In this document: in pieces, positions 14,986 to 22,082 of the stretch
Numbering within the stretch: position 1 is the first letter of the stretch
How the letters are laid out: each line of letters begins with the position of its first letter
DNA from: Synechococcus sp. CS-1325
GTDB lineage: Bacteria > Cyanobacteriota > Cyanobacteriia > PCC-6307 > Cyanobiaceae
NCBI GenBank assembly: GCA_025128135.1
Contig: JAHLYW010000036.1
Span: 1 to 64,000, forward strand
Direction: 5' to 3'
DNA length: 64,000 nucleotides
Notes under the pieces: model-generated
The model's input: the letters and a program-made list of their open reading frames with translations, nothing else
Told to the model about the DNA's origin: nothing
Database searches by the model: none
Translations under genes and position numbers: made by a program

Positions 14986-16620
14986 TTACGGCGTGGGGTC
15001 GGAATGACAAAGCCACTCGCGCAGCTGGTTGAGCCCCAGCCCCGCCGTGGCGGAGATGAACAGGGCGCCTGGCATCCGCGCCCGGGCCCGCTCCAGTTCG
15101 CCGGCGGGGCAGCGGTCGATCTGGTTGCCGATCAGCTGGCGGTGTGCCTGGCAACCCATGGAATCGAGAATCGCCTGGACGGTGTCGAGTTGCTCCAGCC
15201 AGGCTGGATCGGAGAGATCAACCACGATCAGCAGGCCATCCGCTTCCAGGGTTTCCTCCAGGGTGGAGCGGAAGGCTTCCAGCAGGGGCGGCGGCAGCTC
15301 CCGGATGAAGCCCACCGTGTCGGTGAGCAGGAGCCTGGTGATCCGGCCATCCGGCTGGTGGCATTCCAGCCGCCGGGTGGTGGGATCCAGGGTGGCGAAC
15401 AACTTGTTCTCCGCCAGCACCTCCTCACCAGCCACCGGTCTGGTCAGGGCATTGAGCAGGGAGCTCTTGCCGGCGTTGGTGTAGCCCACCAGGGCCAGGC
15501 GCCGCAGGCCCTGGCGCCCCTGGCGCAGCCTGGCCCGGTGCTCGCCAAGCTGCTGAACCTCGCCCTGCAACCGGTCGATGCGGCGGGCGATGGCGCGGCG
15601 ATCTTTCTCCAGCTGGGTTTCGCCAGGCCCCCGGGTGCCGATGCCGCCCCCCTGTCGCGACAGGCTCTGACCACGGCCACTCAACCGGGGCAGCCGGTAG
15701 CGCAGCTGGGCCAGTTCCACCTGCAGCCGGCCGGCGCTGCTGGCGGCCCGTTGGGCAAAGATGTCAAGGATCAGTTCGCTCCGATCACTGACCGGCAGGT
15801 CGAGCAGGCGCTCCAGATGGCGGGCCTGAAAGGGGCTTAGGTCCCTGTCAGTCACCACCAGGCTCGCTCCCACCCGCCGGGCTTCCAGAGCCGCCTCCCG
15901 CAGCTTCCCATCCCCCCAGAGCAACTGCCCCCCCGGGCGCCTTTTCTGCTGGATCAGTCCCACGGGAAGGGATCCGGCGCTGCGCACCAGGGCCTCCAGT
16001 TCGCCGATCTCGCGCTGGTTGGCTGTGGCGTCAGCCTGGATCAACGCCAGCAGCAGCACCCGCTCCGGTCCGGCGCTGGTGGGTGCGTCCCGGGCCTTGG
16101 CAGGGGAGCAGGCCGGCATTGCCAGGGGTTCGCACAGCTCGCCCAGTTCCCCATCCAGCTGGCAGTGCCAGGGCTGGGCTTCTTGCTGGCTGAGTCCGTA
16201 GATGGCAGCGGGCCAGAGCCCTCCAGCCGCGGCCTGATGGGGGAAGCGCAGCCAGAAGGTCGGGGCGAGATCAAGTCCCACCAGCGCTTCGCTCCCCTGG
16301 GGCTCCAGGCCGGGGCCGTGGCCGACGCAGCTGATCAATCGCCAGGCCTGGCCCTGACGCCTCGGTGCGCCGGCCAGCCGCTCCAGCAGAGGACCTGATT
16401 GCTCCAGCGGACCCACCCAGAGCAGGCGGCAGAGCCCGCGGCCATCCACCACCAGGCTGAGCGGCAGCTCCAGTTCCCGGGCTTCGGCGGCCAGCCGCTG
16501 CAGACAGAGCAGCTCAGCCCCCCCAGCCTCTGGATGGCGGCGCTGGGACAGGCGCTCCAGCCTTCGTTTCTGGGAGGGGCGCAGGCCGCTGACACGGCCC
16601 ACCAGAACAGCTTGTTTCAA
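14986..16620 (-). CDS. hflX: GTPase HflX
   Basis: A ribosome-splitting GTPase used under stress. The N-terminal HflX domain is followed by a coiled linker holding GGGIGTRGPGETQLEKDRRAI and the G domain with G1 LVGYTNAGKSS, G3 DTVGF and a G4-like IGNQID. At 544 residues it is longer than bacterial HflX through an extra N-terminal domain of about 170 residues, as in other cyanobacteria. The TTG start overlaps the stop of the HAD gene by 4 bases. Confidence 0.93.
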   Translation of the reverse strand: MKQAVLVGRVSGLRPSQKRRLERLSQRRHPEAGGAELLCLQRLAAEARELELPLSLVVDGRGLCRLLWVGPLEQSGPLLERLAGAPRRQGQAWRLISCVGHGPGLEPQGSEALVGLDLAPTFWLRFPHQAAAGGLWPAAIYGLSQQEAQPWHCQLDGELGELCEPLAMPACSPAKARDAPTSAGPERVLLLALIQADATANQREIGELEALVRSAGSLPVGLIQQKRRPGGQLLWGDGKLREAALEARRVGASLVVTDRDLSPFQARHLERLLDLPVSDRSELILDIFAQRAASSAGRLQVELAQLRYRLPRLSGRGQSLSRQGGGIGTRGPGETQLEKDRRAIARRIDRLQGEVQQLGEHRARLRQGRQGLRRLALVGYTNAGKSSLLNALTRPVAGEEVLAENKLFATLDPTTRRLECHQPDGRITRLLLTDTVGFIRELPPPLLEAFRSTLEETLEADGLLIVVDLSDPAWLEQLDTVQAILDSMGCQAHRQLIGNQIDRCPAGELERARARMPGALFISATAGLGLNQLREWLCHSDPTP

Positions 16621-17273
16621 GGGCGCCGGATTCGCAGGCAGGCCACGCCGGCGGCTGTGGCTCCGGCAACATCCTCCGGGCTGTCACCCACATGCCAGAC
16701 CTGATCAGCGCCCAGGGCGAGGGCGTTGAGCGCCAGCCGGAAAGGGATGGGGCTGGGTTTGGCGGCACCGGCCGCACTCGACACCACCACCGCCTGAAAC
16801 ACATCGCCGAGTCCGAGGCCCGCCAGGATCGCGATCAGCCGTTGGTCGAAGTTGCTCACCACCGCCATCTTGATCCCGGCGGCCTGCCAGCGGCGCAGGG
16901 GGCCAAGCACATCCGGATAGATCCGCCACAGATCGGCAGCGGCGAAACGCTCGAACAACTCCTCGCCCAGGGCTGGCGACGCCAGGGGGGCCCCGGCAGC
17001 GGCGAACACCGTCAGGATCCGTTCACCCCACCAGAGGCGCTCGGCGCTGGCCAATTCCTCGCCTTCCAGTCCAGGGAAGGCCAGGGGCGGCGCCTGGCAA
17101 TAGACGGCCCCGAAGGCCTGATCGATCGCGGCGGCTTCAACCTCGATGCCATGGCTGGCGGCCAGCTCCGCATAGGTGGTGCCTACCGACCGGCGCAGTC
17201 CGATCAAGGTGCCCATCGCGTCGATCAGCAGGCCCTTGGGGGTCGGAAGCGCCGCGGCAGCCCGACTGATCAA
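16617..17273 (-). CDS. HAD-superfamily protein with an altered nucleophile motif
   Basis: A 218-residue haloacid-dehalogenase fold. Motif I reads LLIDAMGTL rather than the catalytic DxDGT: the nucleophile Asp is kept but the general acid Asp is Met. Motif II (AVVSNFD), the motif III lysine (AAKPSPIPF) and motif IV (VWHVGDSPEDVAGA) are present. DAxGTL variants occur in the DREG-2-like branch, so this may act on unusual substrates or not as a phosphatase. The TTG start overlaps the NDH-2 stop by 4 bases. Confidence 0.85.
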   Translation of the reverse strand: MISRAAAALPTPKGLLIDAMGTLIGLRRSVGTTYAELAASHGIEVEAAAIDQAFGAVYCQAPPLAFPGLEGEELASAERLWWGERILTVFAAAGAPLASPALGEELFERFAAADLWRIYPDVLGPLRRWQAAGIKMAVVSNFDQRLIAILAGLGLGDVFQAVVVSSAAGAAKPSPIPFRLALNALALGADQVWHVGDSPEDVAGATAAGVACLRIRRP

Positions 17274-18532
17274 GACCCTGGCGCGGTGTGGGGCTGAGCG
17301 CCGGAGGGGGTGCTGCCGAACAGGGGCCTGCCCAGGTCGCTCAGCCAGCCAGCCGCCACCCGCAGCTGGTGGGAGCGGCCCGGCAGCCGCGACAGGTAGG
17401 TGAGCTGGCGGAGTCGGTAGGCCGTCTGACCGGCCAGGGTGAGCCCCAGCCCGGTCAGGCTGGCTTCGCCGACGCCAAGGCTGATCATTTCGCCCAGGTC
17501 TTGCCAGAAGAATGGTTCCAGGGGATCACCCGCGAGCGAGCGCTGCAGGTTGCCGGCCAGATGGTCGGCCTGCTGGATGGCCACCTGGGCCGTGGCCGGC
17601 AGGGCGGCCCCGTCTGCATCGGTGATGTGGGCCAGATCGCCGATCGCGAACAGATCGGGGTGTTCCTGCAGCTGCAGCGAGGCGTGGCAGAGCAGGCGGC
17701 CGCGGCGATCCAGTGGAGCAGGTGGCGTCAGTTCCGGAGTGTTCGCCACCACCCCGGCGGTCCAGATCACCGCATCGACGGCAAGGCTTTCAGGGCTGGG
17801 GGTCTCCCCTGCCACAGGATCCCGTGCCAGTTCGATGCGGCCGGGTTCCACCGCCAGCACCCGGGTCTGGTTCCGCAGGCGCACATCGCGCCGCAACAGG
17901 GCTGAGCTGGCCTGCTCGCGGTTGAATGAACGGGCCTGGGGCAGCAACTCGCGCCCCTGCTCGATCAGCTCGATCACGGCGGCTCCCTGGAGCAGGTCGG
18001 CCAGTTTGCAGGCCAGTTCGACGCCGCTCGGGCCAGCGCCAACGATGGCCAGGCGCTGCAGGGGCAGCTGCCTGCGGCGCAGATGGCAGATCAGCCCATG
18101 CAGCCGCTCGACATCGGCCAGATTGTGAAATCCGATGGCATGTTCCTCAACGCCGGGCACCCCGAAACTGGTGGGGCGGCTGCCGGTGGCCAGGACAAGC
18201 CGCCTGTAGGTGAGTGTTCTGCCCTGCTTCGTGCGCAGGGCATGGTTCTGGGTGTCGATGCCCTCCACCCGGTCGCGCAGCCAGGCCACGCCGCGGCCCG
18301 CCAGCAGACTGTCGTAGCGCGGGGCCACCTCCCAGCAGCGCAGCTCTTCGGAGAGCAGTTCGTAGAGCAGGGGGAGGAAGAGGAACCGTTCGTTAGGCTC
18401 GATCAGCAGGATCGGTGGAGGATTGCGCCGCTCCGCCAGGGCCAGGGCGGTGTATAGGCCGGCAAAACCACCGCCGGCAATGATGACGGGAGCGCCAGAT
18501 GTGCTCTGCTGATCTGGTCTGGGCTCCGTCAT
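17270..18532 (-). CDS. Type II NAD(P)H dehydrogenase, NdbB-like
   Basis: A 420-residue FAD enzyme that passes electrons from NAD(P)H to a quinone without pumping protons. FAD motif VIIAGGGFAGLYTALAL, NAD(P) motif LAIVGAGPSGVELACKLAD and the second FAD motif DLFAIGDLAHI are in the right order; a YELLSEEL segment follows the first FAD motif, as in Ndb proteins. In Synechocystis NdbB acts in phylloquinone synthesis as demethylphylloquinone reductase; whether this protein does so is inference. First gene of a coupled run with the HAD protein and HflX. Confidence 0.88.
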   Translation of the reverse strand: MTEPRPDQQSTSGAPVIIAGGGFAGLYTALALAERRNPPPILLIEPNERFLFLPLLYELLSEELRCWEVAPRYDSLLAGRGVAWLRDRVEGIDTQNHALRTKQGRTLTYRRLVLATGSRPTSFGVPGVEEHAIGFHNLADVERLHGLICHLRRRQLPLQRLAIVGAGPSGVELACKLADLLQGAAVIELIEQGRELLPQARSFNREQASSALLRRDVRLRNQTRVLAVEPGRIELARDPVAGETPSPESLAVDAVIWTAGVVANTPELTPPAPLDRRGRLLCHASLQLQEHPDLFAIGDLAHITDADGAALPATAQVAIQQADHLAGNLQRSLAGDPLEPFFWQDLGEMISLGVGEASLTGLGLTLAGQTAYRLRQLTYLSRLPGRSHQLRVAAGWLSDLGRPLFGSTPSGAQPHTAPGS

Positions 18533-18613
18533 GCCGGGTTGATACCAGGTCGGATGGTGTGTTCAGCAACCCTAACCAGCGCCGCTGATCAGTCTTTAGG
18601 TGTCGGGAACGGG

Positions 18614-19402
18614 ATGATGGGATCCATGCACAGCTTCAAGGCCGCCAGCCTCTCAGCCGATCGCCTGGATCGGGCGATCGATCCGGATGCCGCCAATGCG
18701 GCGCTTGGGTCGTTGGATCCGATCGGCCAGCTGGAATGGGGACTGACCACCTTTGAGGAGTGCTTTGCCCTCACCACCAGCTTCGGCATCCAGTCGGCTG
18801 TGCTGCTGCACATGGCCAGCCGCGTCAGCGCCTCGATCCCGGTGATCTGGGTGGATACGGGCTATCTGACCGCTGAAACCTATCGCTACGCCCAGCAGCT
18901 CTGCGAGCTTCTGCCGATCCGTTTGGAGGTGGCTCAGGCGGAGGTCGGGCCTGCCCGGATGGAGGCGCTGCATGGCCGCCTCTGGGAAACGGGCCAGCTT
19001 GCCGATATGGAGCGCTATCTCCAGCTTCGAAAGGTGCAACCGCTGGACCAGGCGTTCGAGCGACTCCGGGTTTCCTGCTGGGCCAGTGGCGTCCGCAGCA
19101 GCCAGACCGACCACCGCCGCACCATGCAGCACCTCCAGGATGTGAGGGGCCGCTGGTCGTTGCGCCCCCTTCTCGCCTGGACAGCTCGTGATGTCTTCTA
19201 TTACATGGAAGATCATTCCATCCCCCAGCACCCCCTGTTCGCCGAGGGTTATTCGAGTGTCGGCGACTGGCACTCCAGCGGCCCTGATGGAGCTGGGGGC
19301 GACCAGAGTGAGGGTGAGGAAGGCAACCGCAGCAGCCGTTTCGGCGGCCTCAAACAGGAGTGCGGCATCCATCTCCCCGGGGTCATGGGCGAGGGTATCT
19401 AG
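18614..19402 (+). CDS. cysH: Phosphoadenylyl-sulfate (PAPS) reductase
   Basis: Reduces PAPS to sulfite with thioredoxin in assimilatory sulfate reduction. The fold shows TTSFGIQSAVLLHM, the substrate loop VIWVDTGYLTAETYRYA and the catalytic C-terminal ECGIH. There are no CC and CxxC pairs, so it lacks the iron-sulfur cluster of APS reductases and should use PAPS. I chose the ATG at 18614; the frame extends to a TTG at 18539, only 6 bases from the divergent gene. coaX follows with no gap. Confidence 0.93.
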   Translation: MMGSMHSFKAASLSADRLDRAIDPDAANAALGSLDPIGQLEWGLTTFEECFALTTSFGIQSAVLLHMASRVSASIPVIWVDTGYLTAETYRYAQQLCELLPIRLEVAQAEVGPARMEALHGRLWETGQLADMERYLQLRKVQPLDQAFERLRVSCWASGVRSSQTDHRRTMQHLQDVRGRWSLRPLLAWTARDVFYYMEDHSIPQHPLFAEGYSSVGDWHSSGPDGAGGDQSEGEEGNRSSRFGGLKQECGIHLPGVMGEGI

Positions 19403-20140
19403 GTGGATGGCACCGGAGAGGCTGCTGGCCCGTTCTCCGGCCGTTGGCTGCTGATCGGCAACAGCCGTTGGCACTGGGGTGAGCCCCAGCAGACGGCCAG
19501 CCTGCGTTGCTGGCATACGGCGATGCCCGCCGCCGCATCCGTCATCGACCTGGGCCGCCTACGCTCCTGGGCCTGTGTTGGATCCTTGCCGCCATCGATT
19601 CAGCTCCCCCCCGAGCGACGACTGAGCCTGGATCAGATTCCCCTGAAAGCGATGCCTGTCTGGCTGGGGGTGGACCGGGCCCTGGCCGGCTGGCAGGCCT
19701 GGCACCGGCAGCAGGCAGGGGCCGGAGGCGCCGTGCTGGTGGCCGACGCCGGCACGGCGCTCAGCCTGACTCTTGTGGACGGGAGCGGGGCCTTTGCCGG
19801 GGGCCGGCTGATGGCCGGGCTCCGGCTTCAGCTCTCGGCGCTGGCATCGGCCACCGCCCAGTTGCCCAGCCTGACGCCTCCCGCTGCTTCGGCTGATCTC
19901 CAATCCTGGCCGGTGGCCACCGATGCGGCGATGATGACGGGCTGCCTCTGGGGGCTGACCGCTGCGATCGCCCAGGCGGTGGCGGCCGTGCCCGCTGATG
20001 CCCCAACCAGGCTCTGGCTCACTGGTGGTGACGCTGACCACCTGGCACCACTTCTGAGCCAGCTGGGAGAGCGGTTTGAGCTGGCGCCCCACCTCTGCCT
20101 TGAGGCACTGGCGGCACTCAGGCCAGCTGAAGATCGCTGA
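19403..20140 (+). CDS. coaX: Type III pantothenate kinase
   Basis: First step of coenzyme A synthesis. The protein (245 residues) has the second phosphate/substrate motif VADAGTALSLTLVD, the GGRLMAGLRLQ segment and a late LWLTGGDADHL. The first motif is LLIGNSRWHW, where the usual Asp of DxGN(T/S) is replaced by Leu. The start is a GTG immediately after the cysH stop. The 3' end overlaps the convergent prxQ by 23 bases. Confidence 0.85.
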   Translation: MDGTGEAAGPFSGRWLLIGNSRWHWGEPQQTASLRCWHTAMPAAASVIDLGRLRSWACVGSLPPSIQLPPERRLSLDQIPLKAMPVWLGVDRALAGWQAWHRQQAGAGGAVLVADAGTALSLTLVDGSGAFAGGRLMAGLRLQLSALASATAQLPSLTPPAASADLQSWPVATDAAMMTGCLWGLTAAIAQAVAAVPADAPTRLWLTGGDADHLAPLLSQLGERFELAPHLCLEALAALRPAEDR

Positions 20141-20585
20141 GGATCTGCTCGGCCATCTCTTCGGCCTTGACCTTCAGGTAGATCTGCTCCAGCAGCCCCT
20201 CGGGATCCACCACGAAGGTGTGGCGAAACATCCCCATCGACTCGCGACCCATGAATTTCTTCAGCCCATAGCTGCCGTAGTAAGCCGCAACGGGACAGGG
20301 GTCCGGGTCGCTGAGCAGGGTGAAGGGCAGGGTGTACTTGCTGATGAATTTGCCGTGGCTGCTGGCGCCGTCCTTGCTGATGCCGAGAACCTGGATGCCG
20401 AGCTGGCTGTAGCGGTCCCACTGGTCGCGGAAACCGCAGGCCTCCTTGGTGCAGCCGGGCGTGTCGTCTTTTGGATAGAAATAGATCACGACCCGCTGGC
20501 CGCGAAGCGAAGACAGGCTCACTGGAGTTCCGCTCTGGTCAGGGAGAGTGAAGTCCGGGGCGGGATCACCGATGCTCAGGGCCAT
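20118..20585 (-). CDS. Thioredoxin-dependent peroxiredoxin (BCP/PrxQ)
   Basis: A 155-residue peroxiredoxin with peroxidatic and resolving cysteines five residues apart in TPGCTKEAC, the PrxQ/BCP arrangement, and normal length. It reduces peroxides with electrons from thioredoxin. The start MALSIGDPAPDFTLPDQSG is typical. It is divergent from the hypothetical gene at 20650. Confidence 0.94.
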   Translation of the reverse strand: MALSIGDPAPDFTLPDQSGTPVSLSSLRGQRVVIYFYPKDDTPGCTKEACGFRDQWDRYSQLGIQVLGISKDGASSHGKFISKYTLPFTLLSDPDPCPVAAYYGSYGLKKFMGRESMGMFRHTFVVDPEGLLEQIYLKVKAEEMAEQILSDLQLA

Positions 20586-20649
20586 GGAGATTGAGACTTG
20601 GCTGGGGCGAGCCTAAGAGGCTTATGGTCGCTGCTCACCCGTGCCACCC

Positions 20650-21162
20650 ATGCCTGTTTCAGCGCGTCTGAGTCTGCTTGGGGTGCTCAGCGTGATCGGC
20701 GTGGCCGGCTTGGTGCAGTGGCCGATCAGACCCCTGATGCTCAGCCGCACGGGTGGCGCCACGGCCGAGCTGCTGGTTGCCCTTGAAACCCAGGAAGTTC
20801 TGCAGCACCAACGCCAGGAGGCCTCGGTGCTGCTCAACCGCTTTGTCGGTGCCGAGATCACCCGCTTTTTCTGGGGTGGGTTCAGCGGCTATCTCGACGT
20901 GCTCGGGATTGAAGAGCCCGATGGGATGAAGGCCCGGGTGAGCTTGGAGGATCAGGCGGTGCAGCTGTTGCTGAGTTCCCGGGGCGCTGCTGAAACCTAC
21001 GTGGGCCGGGTGGAGGCGATCGATGGGGTCCCCCGCGGGGTGGTCTGCCGAGGAACCGGGACCCCAGGGGCGTTCCCGCTGCGCGGCTCGCGCCTGCAAT
21101 GCCCACAGGGTTGGCGCTCTCTGCCGAATCTGAACAACCAGGCCAAGGCTATCGCTGGTTGA
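20650..21162 (+). CDS. Conserved membrane-anchored protein of unknown function
   Basis: A 170-residue protein with one N-terminal hydrophobic helix (SARLSLLGVLSVIGVAGLV) and an exported or lumenal domain with ATAELLVALETQEVLQHQRQEASVLLNRFVGAE and a C-terminal VCRGTGTPGAFPLRGSRLQC. Two cysteines in the last third could form a disulfide. The helix followed by a long amphipathic region recalls pilin-like or lumenal proteins, but I see no pilin cleavage motif. A GTG 9 bases before the ATG is an alternative start. Confidence 0.72.
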   Translation: MPVSARLSLLGVLSVIGVAGLVQWPIRPLMLSRTGGATAELLVALETQEVLQHQRQEASVLLNRFVGAEITRFFWGGFSGYLDVLGIEEPDGMKARVSLEDQAVQLLLSSRGAAETYVGRVEAIDGVPRGVVCRGTGTPGAFPLRGSRLQCPQGWRSLPNLNNQAKAIAG

Positions 21163-21286
21163 GTTTCCTGAAGATTTTCTCAGGAAGCGAAGGGTTTTGA
21201 TGCGCTCAGATCCGAACAAACAGCTCGAGTTATTGGCAAATGCAACTCAAACGTCTATGTTTAAAAAGTTGTTGTAATCGTCAGCT

Positions 21287-21970
21287 GTGCTCAAGCGTTT
21301 TGCCGCCAGTCTTCTTGTGGGAGCCGCCGTTGCGGCTTCCGCGCTGCCCGCTGCCGCCGCCGTCGACAACGATCTGCCCGTTCGCTGGAACACCGGTGGC
21401 GCCGTCTGGTCGACCGGCTTCGACAAGTTCGGCACCTTCCTGGAATCCGGCGCCGTGACCGACCGTGGTCTGGCTGATGGGATCTCCCGCTCCGGCTGGA
21501 CCGCCGATGAAATCCGCTCGGGCCTTTCCAAGACCTACACCGTCGACCTGGTCGGGGTCTCCCGGTTCCTCTACTCCGATGCCGGGGTGAAGTTCCTCAA
21601 GGATCAGACCCGCAGCTACTTCCCCTACTGGAGCATGACCACCTACGCGGTGCCAGCACTGCGCAGCGCAATCATTGCCGATGCGGCTGATGGAACGATC
21701 TCTTCGGCCGGGATCATGGCGGCCCTGCCCACCGATTTCCGCCTGGCTGACACCTGCAACACCTACGACGGCAAGCAGAACATCTGTGCGGAAGGCAAGT
21801 GCCAGGAGGGAACGGCTCAGTGCACTTCCCTGCTGTCCTGGTATGTCTTCCTGCCTGCCTGCATCCAGGCCAACCAGATGACCGACCCGGTCGCCCAAGT
21901 GCGCACGGCTCCTGCTCCTGCTCCCGCTCCTCAGCCCTTCACCCCCGAGCCGATCCGCGGCCTCTGGTGA
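21287..21970 (+). CDS. Secreted DUF1400-like protein
   Basis: A 227-residue secreted protein with a clear signal peptide (LKRFAASLLVGAAVAASALPAAAA). The mature part contains LSKTYTVDLVGVSRFLYSDAGVKFLKDQT and AVPALRSAIIADAADGTISSAGIMAALPTDFRLAD, segments seen in the N-terminal DUF1400 region of cyanobacterial alpha/beta hydrolases. The hydrolase itself is missing; instead a four-cysteine segment (CNTYDGKQNICAEGKC...C) and a PAPAPAPAP tail follow. The start is GTG. A strong terminator follows. Confidence 0.75.
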   Translation: MLKRFAASLLVGAAVAASALPAAAAVDNDLPVRWNTGGAVWSTGFDKFGTFLESGAVTDRGLADGISRSGWTADEIRSGLSKTYTVDLVGVSRFLYSDAGVKFLKDQTRSYFPYWSMTTYAVPALRSAIIADAADGTISSAGIMAALPTDFRLADTCNTYDGKQNICAEGKCQEGTAQCTSLLSWYVFLPACIQANQMTDPVAQVRTAPAPAPAPQPFTPEPIRGLW

Positions 21971-22020
21971 TCCGCCCAGGCTCATTCTGATCGGTCCTCC
22001 CCGGACCTGATCCAGACCCA

Positions 22021-22045
22021 AGCCCCGGTTTTCCCGGGGCTTTTT
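22021..22045 (+). terminator. Terminator of the secreted DUF1400-like gene
   Basis: AGCCCCGG and CCGGGGCT pair around a TTTTC loop and run into five T residues, 50 bases after the stop codon. Confidence 0.9.
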
Positions 22046-22082
22046 CATGTCAACCCAGCCCAGCCATCGAGTCGCCGAAACG

